This document shows, piece after piece, positions 35,378 through 48,770 of a DNA stretch of 64,000 bases (its first letter is position 1; every line of letters begins with the position of its first letter). The stretch comes from Xylocopa sonorina (taxonomy: Eukaryota > Arthropoda > Insecta > Hymenoptera > Apidae). The translations under genes were made by a program, and so were the position numbers. The notes under the pieces were generated by a model, which was not told the origin of the DNA, ran no database searches, and worked only from the letters and a program-made list of their open reading frames with translations. The stretch spans positions 10,602,001 to 10,666,000 of the forward strand of contig NC_135202.1 in assembly GCF_050948175.1 (NCBI RefSeq), written 5' to 3'.

Positions 35378-37242
35378 CTGTTTAAAAAACGAGAAAGAAA
35401 AAGATAAATAAATTACCAAACGTGATAGATGCGTCCATAGCGAACGAGAAACAATTCGCTCCATAATTCATTGAGCCTCGCTGATGGCTCGTCCAGCGCA
35501 GTATCGACATCCATCAAATGAAACGGATCGCATGCATCAGCCTGCACCTTCGTCGACGTTCACAGCGAAGGGGTTGATCGTCGCGCAGAACGATCCGCGT
35601 TGTCGCAACTGTCGCGCGATCGCGGAAAAAAATGTCAAGGGCCAAAGTAACCTCTCTAAATGGTGCTTCTCAAAGAAGAAAAGAACCTTTCGACGAGAAA
35701 AGTCGAGAGGTTCGTCGGCGTAATTCGACGTCAGGTTTTATCGCGGCCGAGCAACGACGAGGAGGACGCTTTTCCACCGTTGGAAAGTCCGCGGGACCGG
35801 AAAGTGGCGTCTCGGTAGCCAGGAAGAGGCTCGCCGTGTAATGACGGCCCGTCGAAGTTTCATTGGGCTGAGTGCTCCTCGATCCCGCCACCCCTTTCTC
35901 TCGTGGCCCTCCTACATACGAATCGATCATCGTTTTATACGCGTTTCGACACTCGTCGGATACATTCCACGTTACTCCTCCGCCCGCGATGCTCGATAGA
36001 CCTCGACGGAGCATTACGCAGCAGTATTCTAATTCCACAGCCTTCGAGTTCCTCGAGAATACCCGCTGAAGAGGGAAGTCGCAAATTTCAAGCTAACGAA
36101 ATTTATCCAACTCGACGGGAGGCGTACATAGAGCGAAGTTCGGAATTCGCTGAGAGCCAGCGGGAACAGAATCGCGTGGGAGTCAATAAGAGAGCAGAAA
36201 TAAATAAGAGACCCCCTAAGGGAGGCCTCCTCTTTATCTTTGCCCTCTTTTTATCACTGCCTGTATTCCCTCGCGGACGCACGCGAACAGTACACAGTCT
36301 GCAGGTAAATATTTGAGGGGCTGTTAGTTCCGAACTTGACGAATCGTGAGCATCGAAGAGCAAACTGTAACGCAATGAATTTTCGATAGACAAGACGTCC
36401 GACGAGATCCAGCGATGCTCGTCGAGTACGCGGGACGATACGAGGCGGACGGTGGATTCCAGGTGGAGGAAGCAAAGGGACCGGAAAGGTTCGCCAGGCC
36501 GCGCGAGCGAATAAACGCCGTCGAAAGTTTCCCCGATGGGTCGAAGGTACCCATTCTCGCGTACGTTTCAAGCGGCGCTATTCGCCTGCCTGGTAACCTC
36601 GAGGAGCCCAGGATTGGCAATCACAGTTGCCGGGACATTTGCGCGGCCGGATGGCTCTTAATAATTGGAATAGTTCCGAGCCCGGGGCCAGGGGGACCCC
36701 TCGACGACGTGGAAACGGAGCATCGCGAATCGCCCTTTGTTTCCACCCCCTTAATGCAGCAGTTTCCCGGATATTCTCGATGACCGATAAAAACCGATGA
36801 CTCCTGCCGGGGAAAGTGCACAGATTTCGCTGCTCGTTCGCTGCATCGACCACTACAGTTTCGTTCAAAACTATTACACTGGTCATCAGAGGGGTGGTTT
36901 TTTATTCAACTAAAATTGCACGTTTCATCGAAGCTAGTGAAATTCATCGAGTAATTTCGAGAAGAAATAAGATAGTTTCGTGGTACAATTTTGAAATGCT
37001 CTGCGAAGAGCATCGAATTCGTGCGAGTTCGTTATCGTTCGTCGAAGATGGAGTCGAGACTGGTTTCGACTGGTCCCTCTCAAAGCTCTCGCGAGCTTTG
37101 GTCCTCCCGGTAGGCATAGAAAATGGAGAGAGAAGAAAAAAAAAGAGAAACAGATAGTCACGGGTAGGCATCCCCGAGTCAAATGCAGGGCTGGGATCCT
37201 CGAAAGACGGTCGCGGGGCATTCTTTCCTCGGGGCGATCGAT

Positions 37243-37275
37243 AGGAGAGACGACTCTTTGAGCCGCGTCTCTCCT
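37243..37275. repeat. Hairpin with 10-bp perfect stem
   Basis: AGGAGAGACG pairs with CGTCTCTCCT across a 13-base loop that itself contains CTC...GAG. The 3' arm forms the pyrimidine tract of an acceptor-like TTTCAG at 37280. Confidence 0.7.
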
Positions 37276-37280
37276 TTCAG

Positions 37281-37309
37281 CGGCCGAGGCTTTGCCCGTC
37301 TAAAGATCG
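37281..37309 (+). other. Candidate 29-nt plus-strand microexon
   Basis: Acceptor-like TCTCTCCTTTCAG and donor GATCG|GTAAGT bracket 29 nt. One frame reads GRGFARLKI. The acceptor tract sits in a hairpin stem. No homology; probably chance. Confidence 0.12.
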
Positions 37310-38082
37310 GTAAGTCGGCGGAATAGAAACCGTCCGGAGGGATGAAAAAGGTCCGTGGCGTGCAAAAACCAACCTGCCAGTCATCGAACGCTCCTATCAA
37401 GATGAAGTATCCAGCAGGCTTCTCCATCGAACTGGCTGCTTTTACGCTTTTCCTCGAGCATTCCACGATTATTTCCCGATCGTTGTATACACTTACAGCA
37501 CCCCGTACGATCGAGCCTGACTCCCTTAAATATGTAACGAAGCGTCCTCGTCGTAAACCAGCCGACAACGACGCAGAAAGAGAAAAACCCACCGTCGATC
37601 GATCGATCGACGAAAGAAGACGATCGTTGCGGGAGAAAAAACTTTGTCGCGTACCAGCAGGGGTAAACGACGGGCACGCGCGTAAGAACGTCGATTCGCG
37701 GGCTTTCACCCGGCTGGTACGACCGGCAGTCACGATTGTTCGCGGGGCTTGATGGCGAGAACGGTGTAAAGCGTCGCTGGTAAGCGTTTACAGCGCATAA
37801 AAGGGGTAGCTTCAGGAGCCGCTGGTAACGCGGAACGTTGTTTCGCCCACAATTTCCCACGATAATCCCGCGCATCGTACGGGGCGATAAAATCGGCGAT
37901 TTTTGCGAGGTCGACTCGTCGACTGACGGCTTATCGATTTCTAATTTAACAGAAGGGGTAGTTGCGGCTGGCGTACGCAGTCAAAGCCAGTTTGTCCTCA
38001 GCTGGGCGGGCGAGATTGCGGATTCCTCGCCGGCTGATGTATGCGCCATTGTGCAGCTCGAGGAACGACGATAAACTGGCCG

Positions 38083-38106
38083 ATAGGGCCGGAGGATCGG
38101 CCCTAT
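38083..38106. repeat. Hairpin with 9-bp perfect stem
   Basis: ATAGGGCCG and CGGCCCTAT with a six-base loop (GAGGAT). Confidence 0.65.
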
Positions 38107-41100
38107 GTGCGGTCGCGTTTACCTCCGTCGCGTTAATGCTTGAGACACACTACTGACCTACTCCTGGGACGCGTCTCTCAGCCCTCCCATTCCGGGATAC
38201 ACGCTTTTGATCGTAAATTAGTGCTGCCAGACACTTCAGCCTGCTGTACACCCGTTATTGGAGGCTCGTAAATCTTGCCTGGATATTATTTTAATCGATC
38301 CAAGGCGGATGTAGGCTGTTCATCGTGGACTGCATCTGACGATCGTTAAATTCTGAAAAACCAGTGCACCAAGGAACGCTTCTTGGTCCCGGTGTGCACG
38401 GAAAATACATGAACAGGCGTAAGCTTCGAGTCATCGTTGGAGACGATTAAACTATCGTCGGAAAGTTCGCTCTCTGGGGTGCTGGCTGAAGAAAAAGGAA
38501 TTTCCAGGCGCGTACTTCGCGAGCATAAACTCACGGCGCTCACGTTTCTTTTCTCACGTTTTTGCGAAGGAACAGAGTGGCCCTGTATCCCTGGCAAGAC
38601 GATCGAACAGCCTGGGCTACCGTTAAAACCCCGATGGCGTGTTTGTTTTTCGAACGAAACACGCGGCTCGCCCGTGGTTGCCTAAAATTATTCCTCCACG
38701 CTCCATTTCGCGGCTGGTTTAACGTCTCGCGCGTACTCCACGCGAAGAGCAAGGGGATCGATGTAAAATGAAACCGCTTGACAAACGACTCCCAGGACGT
38801 CGACGAAAAGGGGCGCGATAAAATCGTCCGTCAACCCCCTTCGTCGATGGTCCTTGAGGAAATTATGTCGCGACGCTAATGCGCGTTTCAAGCGTCGCGA
38901 TACTCCACTCGCGGTGATCCATCGCTGGGATACGAGTTACAGCGGCGATCTCTCCCAGGCGGGTGATTAATCGGGCACCAACCGACGCACCCATCGCGTA
39001 ACGTCTCGCCGCGCGTATTTTTCATCCCTCCGTCGCGGGTTCGAACGGTTATCAGCTCTCGAAACGACGCTATCGCACGCGGCCCGGGTACGCCGACCCA
39101 GATTGCCCATTAACCTGTGACGCCCTCGACGCGATACGTACGCGTACCCTCCTCCCGGTTGATAACTCGTTTTACGGTCCAGCCGTTTACTCCGGCGTTT
39201 ATTATCGCCATTAGCGTTCGCGCGCGCCACGATAATTATTTTATCGAGGACGATCGTCACCTGGCGACTCGATGCGCGCCAGACACGAGAGAAGAACTGA
39301 AATGGTCTGTCGAGGGGGCGGGCGAGGGTGAAAAAGTAACCCCGTTGTAACTTGGCGAGAAAAAGCAATTCGATCCAGCCGGCGGTGAATACGTGGAGCA
39401 GATGAAATTAGCCGCGCTTTGAATTCATTTCCAGGCCGAATCCGCCTTGTTTCAGCAGCCCGCGCACGCGACTCGTTTACCCTGATTGGATTCCAGGACA
39501 GCGGCTGCGTGAGAGAAGATAAGGGACGTCGTCCAGTCGCCCTCTCGCGGGGCCAGCGCACCGTCATCCGCATCGAATGCCCGCGGTACGTCAAACGAAT
39601 AGGAAACACAGTCGATACGATACAGACCGCGTCCCTCCGCCACCCCCTTCCGCGAAACGATCCACCTTCGGTGTCGTCCGCTGGAAAATCTGCAATAACG
39701 CCCAACTACGTCCGACCGGCTGTTTTTTATCGTCCCAACAGTCGCGCAATAACACGAGTCCCTACAGCTGGGATCTATCCCCCTCGAAGAGAGCTTCCGG
39801 TCGCCGCTACCGGAAACTTCCCGTGGACGCTTTGCGCGTCGCGAATCTAAATTCACTGATGGAGCTATAAAGAACGGATGGGTCTCTCCTTTGATTCTTC
39901 GTTGGTGAAACGATGGAAAGTTTCGCGATCCCCATATCGAACCCTTTACAAATCTCTATGGATCAATTTCTCCATTGTGCTTCAACGAGATTGGTAAAAT
40001 CGAGCATCGATAACGTAATCGTAACTGTCATCTTCATTTCGAAGGGGGAAAAGGGAAGAGTTGCTAAGTAAATTTAATCGAAGCAATCGCGTACACGAGT
40101 CAGGTCCGAAGGGGTTAACTTCCCGAACGGGCCAACAGTTCCGAACAGCTCGCGAAAGATTTGAATCCGGTCGAACGACGGATCGCGGGCAGAATGGTTA
40201 AGCCGCTTTCGGAAGCGGCACGCGAGCCGAAACCGAAGAACTCGCGGACGAAGTTCGGACGAGCTGGGGAGCCGCGCAATAAATACAGGATATAATCCTA
40301 ACCATCCGAAATGGAGCGTGCTCGGGATGTCCGGTCCGCGTGGCGTTGCCCGCAAGCTCTTTAGCCGCGCGAGCCACCCTCTCCGCCGCCCCTCGAGCGC
40401 AATGTAGCACCTGCCATGTACCGAATATTTGTCCCGGCAACCGTGGTACACTCGTATCCGAAACTTCGTTACGTGCCGCGGATGCAGACTGCGGAACTTT
40501 CCAAACTACAACGGCGACAGATGGGGACCAGGCGACCCTCGCGGATTTTTCCTCCGCCTATCCACGTCCACCGCAGACCTCGCTGAGTACGCTCGAGGAG
40601 GGTCGTCTCTCAGTCTTGCAGCCTTTCGTCAAGTTTCGCGTTTCGAATTTATTCGCGCTCGAGGAGGATTAACCTGTGGGACGATTCGAGAAGCTCGAGA
40701 AAGCGCTCGCTGATTTAGGTTAGGTTTGATGGTTATTCGAACGCTAATCGAACGGAATCGGACACGAGCGATATCCGCGGACCACTGTCGTTGACAGCCG
40801 TTGTGCGCCATCGGCACCGCTTTGTCGCAAGTGGCCCGAACGCTGACACGTCCGATGGCCGCGTCTCGCCCCCGTGAGACCCGCATGCAACGCGTCGATT
40901 CGAGGTACACCGTCGCATTCAACGCGAGGGACCTAACGAACCATCGATCTGACCGCGATCGATCCACCTGGCCGACGGCGTAAATAGTCCTTACGAGGAT
41001 TTACTGGCTTTACCCGAAGTGGCTCGCGTTGGAAAGGAGAGGAGGAGGTCCCCGTGCGGGAGCCAGGAAAAACAGGAAGAGATACGAGGCCTCGGGGGTG

Positions 41101-41163
41101 CGCGATGGCCAGTGAGAGTTGTCAAGTAGCCACTGGTACACGAGTATCTCTTCATTTCCACAG

Positions 41164-41207
41164 CTGCCCATGGCTATGGATCTACTGGGACGTTAATAGC
41201 CGAGCTG
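41164..41207 (+). other. Candidate 44-nt plus-strand microexon
   Basis: A strong acceptor (TATCTCTTCATTTCCACAG) and a donor (AGCTG|GTAAGA) bracket 44 nt. Open frames read AHGYGSTGTLIAEL and CPWLWIYWDVNSRA. No family recognised; evidence is splice-signal pairing only. Confidence 0.2.
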
Positions 41208-44200
41208 GTAAGACCGATCGACGAATCTCCGATTCTATCCCATCATTTTCTATTACTACCGTGATATCAGAAGGAATTGCTGTACACGCGAGAAGCAAAA
41301 TTCGCAGAGTTAATACGAAAAAGTATGGTCGTGTACGATGGTCGAAATGGCGACGGTTGCTCTCGACGCGTATGGTCAGACAGAAGCCACTACTCGAGAC
41401 GGAAGTTGTAGACCGCGCGCAGACACCAGTGGAATTATTTCTTTCCACCGAATCCACCGTCGATGGATGTATCTCTTATGTGGAACGTAATGGACGCGGT
41501 GAAACGCGGAAGGACAATTTGGGGCGATGTTTCAGCCCGGACGGGAGTTCCGCGATGAAACAGGGAGTCGCGAGGGCTTTTACCGCGGTAAGCTCGCAAA
41601 GGCCCGCAGAGAGGGTCGCCGCTAAAAGCCGGGTACCGTTAAAAGCGGCGATTTCGGCCAGGACTAGGCGCACGCGGCAACGTTTAATTAAGCGCGACGC
41701 GAGGAGCTTTTATTACGAATCACCCGGCTGCACGCGTCGGTTCATTGATAGGGCAAGTGGTCGGCTCCGTTCACGGGAAGTCTGGAAAACTGCGAGCGGC
41801 ACGCTCCGCGAGTCCCACCCCGTTCGTCGAGCGTGGGTTCATCGCACGCGCGCAACCTACCCCCGTGTCGCGTTCCGATCTCATCGAGGAGGAACAAAAC
41901 GAGGGGGTTGCAGCGCGGCCAAAGCGGAGAACGTGATTACGCAGCGGCGAACGAGCGCCCCAGCTGGCAGATGGTCCCACCCCTTTCGACGCTATCGTCC
42001 CTTTATTTCCTTAATTTCGCACGACGCCGCGCGTCCCATGGAAAATTGCCGCGCCTCCGTGCTCGCGCGACGCGTTCCTTCGCGAACGAGCAGCCACTCT
42101 GGGCGTTCATGAGCCTCTGGTAAAGGGTGGTGTTACTCGGTCGATTAGATTGGAGAGCAATCGAGGGGGCGGTGGAATTTTTCGTGCGATGGAAGCTTGA
42201 TTGAATTAGCACGACGGACGTGAGAGGTGAAGAGGGTTGCACGAGTGTCTGGCTGGAAAATGTACGAGGAAAGAGAGTAACTGATAAAAAAAAAGAAAGA
42301 ATAAAGGCTGCTTTCACCATTATCGTTGCAACTGTATAGAAACGATCTAACGATCCAACGGCACACGCTAGGTAGAAGAGCTTCCAGGCGTTTTTCTATT
42401 TTCGAGAGGGACACGAAACAACCCTCTGCGGTCCCAGGTATGAAATACAGGGTACGCGGACCTGGGGTCGGGCCGCGTTTCAGTGAAAATTCATTAGAAG
42501 GCACGCGAGAATCTAGAACGACGACGCTCGACATCGCAACAAATCGATTCTTCCAATTACAGTCGGAATCGACCGGACCTATTTCCTACCCCATTCTCTC
42601 TACCTCGCCCCTCCGTCCCACCCCCGTCCGCGCGCGACCTATACAATTTATCTGTCCGCTCGACCGTTCGCCGGCAGTATCTTCCTATTTATCTCTGCCA
42701 CTCTCCGCTCTGCCCGATTTTTCCTTCCACCCGCCGTTCCGCGCGCGTCCCCGTTCGTATTTCGAGAGGCAGACGCGCGCGGATAATACAGTCGAGTCAA
42801 GGGAACAGCCGAGTAATTAATAGTGGCGGACGTACAGACGACGTTGCGTTGCGTCTTAGTCGAAGGAGTCAGGGGGATGAGACGAACTTTGAGTCCGCTC
42901 GTGGCGGGGGTTCTCCAGCGAATCTCGTTTGCCACGACGTCCTTCGCCGCTGGATTTTTCCCCTCGACGCGACGCAACGCGATTACCCGCGGCTCGAGAC
43001 TGCGTCGTATCGCGCGAGAGGGGTTGCTTTCGCGCGAAGCGTCGCGATCTCATTGATCATCGACGAGATCGAGGGAAATATTTGAGAAAGGTTTCGCGAG
43101 GAAACGATACTTGGAGAGATCCTATTTCGACGATTCTCCCAGTGGAAGCATCGAGGAAAGAATGAAGGGTTGGTTGAAATGTCGCGAGATTTTCGTGTAG
43201 ACGTAGAGAGTCGAGATCAGAGGACGTGTCGCGAGAAACTCGCGCCCGTAACGAGGCAGTCCCTTTAATTAGTGCTCGAACAGCTTTTTCCGGCGAGTGG
43301 CGAGGAACGCCTCGGAACGGCAGCTTTAAAAAACCTCGCCGCGAATATTCGACCCAGTTTCTCGAGCATCCGCGAGGAGAGAAAGAAGCGGAGGAAAATA
43401 CAGCAGAGACGTGCCTAGGCCTACGGGCTCGCTGCTTTTTTTTTCTCTATTTTGCAACGCGATCTTTCCCGACCATCCCAACAACCGCGGCACGGACGAC
43501 GTGCCGGAAATAACGCGAGGATGGCGAAACGAGAACCGTGCCAGCGACGTACAACTGGCTGGCGACGAAGAGACGAAACGCTGGCCGACGACCGCGAGTC
43601 GTTCGCGATCATTTAGGAGGACCGTTCGTTCCGCGTCCCAGGTTATGTGAAAGTTCAGCCACTCGTCTCTCGAGTCGAATCCTGTGCACCTTCAATAAGC
43701 TTAATTTTAACGCACTCGTCCCATTTTAACTCCCTCCTCTTCATCGTCGATTTCGAGTTTCGTTAAAAATCCACCAGTAGTCCGACTTATCCTCGACTCG
43801 CGCCATTTCGCGTTAGTACTTCCCTCGCTGGTACGCGATCGTGTCTAGACATTTCAACTTCGAGACCTACACGACAGCGGGGTTCCATTATTTTAAGCGG
43901 ACACGCGTTCTTCTATCGCTGCAGGCGCATCGACGAGCTCGAAGACACTCGAGACGATCGTATTTGCACAAGTTCCCGCGGACCGACCGATCGAGTTAGA
44001 CGTTCTCTCTCTATGTTGACATTTCTAGCGATTCCATAAAAGCCCCTGGGAGGCGGCACTGAATTTAAAAATCCAGTCAAACTTCACTTCGACGCGATCC
44101 TCCTTCCTCGAGTATATACCGCGGGAAATATAATTTTCGCCTCGGGGACGCCCATTCCCGTACCCTCGACGATCGACGATGATTGTTTACGGACGGAATT

Positions 44201-44677
44201 CGCTTCAAATCCTCGATACGGTTCGCTCGCTGAGTGTAGTAAAATAGAAACGACGTTCCTGGTGCAACGTTCGCGCGACGCCTCCCCCGCGTTGTTGCGA
44301 ATCGTTATTTCGATAATGCACGGCCGTGGAACGCGAACGATCCGGCGAGCTCGCTTATAAATTTTAACTATTTTGCCCGGCGGCGGCCCCAGCTACCGTC
44401 AGATGTACCGGTCCCGCAACTTCCGCGGAACTTCCACGGCCGCCTGTCCCGAAGATCCGCGCTTTGACAACTTGTACCCGCCCGGATTCCCCGCGTTCCA
44501 CCCCGCTCTCGATAACCAGATCCTCGTCGAACCACGACGATGAATATCCGCGGCGATGCACGCGACTTGTCTCATCGCGTTGTTTCTACCCGATGCGATG
44601 CATTCTTCGCAGCCTGACTGACTGTGAGAGAGGACAGATCGAGAGTGCTTTCAGTTAACTCGAGATTAGAAATGAGA

Positions 44678-44803
44678 ATGAAGAATTGTGTTGCAGATGC
44701 GAATGGTTTTGCTTGTTTGATGAACATGGTGTGTTATTGGATAGAGGGTGGCGCGATGGGTGGTCCACCATCAATCCAAGATGTGCTGTCGCGGGATTCG
44801 TAA
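44678..44803 (+). CDS. Small ORF, 41 residues, unrecognised
   Basis: ATG at 44678 with A at -3, stop TAA at 44801-44803. The peptide starts MKNCVADANGFACLMNMV and continues CYWIEGGAMGGPPSIQDV to LSRDS. It has a short hydrophobic Cys/Met-rich middle. It sits in a locally CpG-poor stretch (about 44640-44930). A second frame there also encodes a Cys/Trp-rich 64-codon ORF, so the reading is ambiguous. No family is known to me. Confidence 0.15.
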   Translation: MKNCVADANGFACLMNMVCYWIEGGAMGGPPSIQDVLSRDS

Positions 44804-46976
44804 CGTGGGGGTGTAGAAACTGGAACGTTGGAGAGATCGCGATGTTCAGTGTACACAGTTACGATTTCTCGCAGTTGTAATGCCTTTGGATTAATTTTCA
44901 ATGATTGATAGCGAACGACTGACGGGACGGATAGTTTGATTAATAGCTCGATGAATTGACCGTTCGAGCGTCGACGGTTCGAACGATCGTTCCATTAGCA
45001 GTGGTCGTCGTTGAGGATCGACGGGAACGAGAGACAGAAATAGCGGGGTAAGCTGTTATCGTACGAAGAAGCGCATGGAGAGCGAATGTTTCGTCGAATG
45101 ATCGAGCGCAGCGTCGTGGAAGGGATGAGGTATTACCAGGAACAGGAAGCTGAGCAGGGCTTCGTTTGAAATTCGCTCGAGTTCTCGACAGGCTGCTTCT
45201 TGCCGCGATAATATCGCGCGAGTCGTTGCTTCTCTCAAAGAGCGGCAAGAAAATCGACGGCTCTGCAATGGAGAACAGCTCGTTCTTTACCCTCTCTTAC
45301 AAATCGAGTTAATCGTTCACATTATTTTCTGTCTTACCCCGGCATTTCCTGGATCACTCGACCTCGCGGTACGAAAGACACGAGGCGCGAGGTGGGAAGC
45401 GGCCAGTTTTGCAATTCATGAATCGCTAATTACTCCGCGTATTCTTTCGACTCGCCTTTCTTACCCTCTCGCGTTAACAACGAAACTAAAAGGACCGCCC
45501 GTTACTTATCGATTCGGACGGAAATTCGGGGGTCGAGGGCGGAAGCGGCGAGGGTGGTATGCAGAATTTAAAGGGGACCCGCGGCGCAGCCAAGACGTTT
45601 AAGCGGGAGTCGTTAATTGCGTTAAGTAAAGTGCCGCCGCCTCGGGACGGGCGAGACGTTCGCTAAACGGCACGGATAGAAGGGTTCCCACGCGGAAATT
45701 TGACCGGGAAATTTAACGAGACGCGGCGCAAGAGCCTGGCGTCGGTGGGAATCGGGGTGTCGCCGTGTAACCGTACCCGAAAGTTACGCGTCGCTTACGC
45801 GGGGGCGAGAGTTCGCAGTCCTCGAGAAGGGACCGGGGGATGTTTGAATATTTCATCGCGCGAGTCTAGCCCACGCGACTTCGCGATGTTTTCCGTTCAG
45901 AAATTAATACTGGTCGCCCGAGAGGATTGCCAAACCTCGCGTTTCCGCTCGACTACCCTCGAACGCGCGAAAGAGGAGCTCACTCGATTAAACGGAACGA
46001 TGAAAATTAAAAAATCCCATCAGAGACGAACAGAGTAAGCGTCGAAACGTTCAGTTTCGCGGGGTTAGAAAATGGTTCGTCGCGGAGGCGTAAAATATCC
46101 GGTAGCCGTTAATCGAATACCCAGCCGGAAATCGCGCCGGTAGCGGAAATCTTGGATCAACCGGTCGTTAATCTCGATCGTCTATGAGGATCGCGAATGG
46201 AACGTCTCTGCGATCAGTAACCGAGATACTCGCGACGAGGGTGCGTCCGTCTCTCGTTCTTTCACGAACCGTCTCGTCTTCGAGACGAGGAAGCCAGTAG
46301 ACGCAGCTCGAGGAAAAGTCTGACTGGAGATAACGCGTTAAGGATAACGTCGCGCGCTGATACAAGCGGCAGTACATAGAACGAACGACGCGTCGTTTAA
46401 TCCGAACGGTTGAATTTCTCGCGGCGAAATGTATGCCGAGTTCCAAAGAGGGCAAGATACCAGCGCGAAGTTACTCGAGATACTTCGAATAATGACGGGG
46501 GCGTGGGGGTTGGATCTCGAGCATTAGTCCAGCGAGTCTCTCTGTATTAAGTCGTCGTCCCTCGTATATCAACCCGTTTCAAAGGGAGATAACAAGGCCA
46601 CCGACTGCAACGTGACAGGGGAAAAAAGGTGGATAAATAGAGGAGCGCGAGGAAGACGTAGGGGGGGAAGGGGGCCACTAAGGTGGAGGTTCAATCGAGC
46701 GGGTCTCTCTCGCGCGAGCCTTTAAATCCTCCGGCGAGGATCCCTTTGGCGCAGAGCTCTCAAAGGCGCCTCCTATAAACAGTCCCAGCCCCGTTGTCCG
46801 AATTTTCACGACTCCATTACTGCCCTGCCCGCCTTTCCAAATTCCCTGTTAACCTAGTTCGGCTCGCGAGTCTGCGCGCACTCGATTTCGCGTCCCCGCG
46901 CCCACGGATCGCCCGATTTCCTAATTAACCCGGGTAAGAAACGGCCAAATTCGGGGAAACAACGTCTCCACCCCTT

Positions 46977-46994
46977 TCTCTCTCTCTCCCCCCC
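46977..46994. repeat. CT tract followed by a C run
   Basis: Short (CT)n passing into eight C residues. Confidence 0.6.
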
Positions 46995-48712
46995 ATCGAA
47001 ACAGTCGAAACTCGAATTTGTTCTGTAATTGTCTCTCGCGGATAACGCGTTTCTCTGCAGAGAGACAACCGTGTTTCTAATTCCACGATTAGAAGCTTCA
47101 TTTCCACGGTTCCTCGAACCGCCCTCGTTCCTCCAGTTCCAAGGACCTGCAGGGATGCGTCGCTGCGAGCAAACCATGCGTCTGTCAAACGCAGTCCCCG
47201 ATTCCGTTGTTTATAATTCGTCGAGCGACAGCCTGTCCCTGTAATCTAGAGCGAAGAGAACGGAGAGGGGTTGCAACCCTGCGGAGAGGTCCTCCTTCAA
47301 GGATTACGCCGGCGAACCGCCAGACCGTCGCCTCGTCGCGGTATATTCTGACCGAAAACGAACAGCCCTGTGTTCTGCACGTCTACGCCAGGCGAGCGGG
47401 TACGATGGGGGTGGATTCTCTGGGAAATTACGTTTCAACAGCCACGAGGTATCGCGGGAGACGACACTTGCTAGCTCGCGTCCCGCATAGGGGTGACTTT
47501 GATATTGAAACTGGGAATATTTCGTCCGACTTGTAATCGCTGATAAATAACTACCCTCTCGAGTCCTTTAAAAACAGAAATAGGAAGGAAAGAAGTTGAG
47601 GGAGGGTTGCGACGAAGTTCGTCGTGAATTTGAGCGTGACCATTGTTCCAAACTCAGGTCGGATTGACGAACGTCCGGCCACAGTGGCCAACGTCCCTCT
47701 GTTTATCGCGTTCGCGACGAACGCCGGCGGTAAAGCGACCCATATTTTAAAGTCGAACGCGAATAACGTTCGCCAGTTAGAAATCGACGCGGCCGACGTC
47801 GCAGCCCGTGACCATTTAAATTCTGACGGTGATAAACCGCCGCGAAAGAGTTACGGGACGCTCGAACGTCATAAAGATCGGTCGATAAAAATTGACGTCG
47901 ATAGCGGGGCGATTTATATTTGCGGATCGTTGCCAATTTTTTTCATCGCCGAGCACCGCGAGCTCGGTATTAATCGAGATATTAATTAAACGAGGGGCGA
48001 AAGAAGGGGTGGCGTATCGGAAACTATTTGACGCGGGTGGAAGGAGAGCGAAAGGGGGCTTGGAAAAACTTGATGAAACGCAGTTTTATTAGAAAAGTTG
48101 AGGCGCAGAGTCAACATTCGCCGCGGCCAGGGGCGCGCGTTCTCCGTTTCGAGCATCGATTTCCTCTTTCGGATTTATTTCGGGCCGCTGGTCGCCGCGG
48201 GTTACCACCGGTCGTGGGATTTTTCGTTCCGATTGAACGGGCAAACTTTCGCCCGCTCGAAACAGAACGCGCTCGTTACAAGATGCGTCGAATTTTTATA
48301 CCGTCGTTTCGATTTATTATCGATGGAATTGATAGAAAACAAAAAAGGTGGGACGAGCGAGCTCGCGAAGTTTCGATCGTCCGAACGAACAGCGCGCGCG
48401 ATACGGAGATATGGAATAAACGAAATTTATGCTGACGTTTTAATTCTCGTCGCCGTTGTAATTGGTCGACCAGCGCCGCGCAGGGCTCCGAGGCTTCTCT
48501 ATGGACACGCTCGTGCGCGCGATTCAATTTATTGTCAATGTAACTGATAAACCGTTCCAAAGTCCACCGAAGTGGAGCCGAGTTTCGAAGTTCCGTGTAA
48601 CAAATCGTAGATTCACGGTTGTGTAAAGTGGGATTAAATTCGCATTGACATCTCGATTTCCCGTCGACAAGCGTGTATAAATGACCGACCGCCTCGAAAC
48701 CTAGTTCGCCAG

Positions 48713-48720
48713 TGACGTCA
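48713..48720. promoter_or_regulatory. Full CRE palindrome TGACGTCA
   Basis: A perfect eight-base cyclic-AMP response element, 37 bases after a TATAAA word at 48676. Such octamers occur by chance about once or twice per 64 kb, so binding is uncertain. Confidence 0.3.
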
Positions 48721-48770
48721 TCGAAGAGCGACGATTCGCCCATCGCTCTCGCTTCCCCGACGACACTCAC

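Larger units (their letters stand above)
35378..44677. other. Noncoding stretch, no gene recognised
   Basis: Contains hairpins at 37243-37275 and 38083-38106, exon-like segments at 37281-37309 and 41164-41207, and two TTAGG units at 40715-40724. A 352-codon plus-strand frame at 41054-42112 has no domain-like features and is judged a chance frame. It overlaps the 41164 splice-bracketed segment. Confidence 0.45.

Noticed and set aside
40715..40724. TTAGGTTAGG, two insect telomere-type units
   Set aside because: Only two units; a ten-base match is not strong evidence of interstitial telomere sequence.
41054..42112. 352-codon plus-strand open frame, the longest in the window
   Set aside because: Composition is Arg/Ser-rich and patternless, with no domain, signal peptide or start context. 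Long chance frames are expected because TCGCG-rich DNA is poor in stops.
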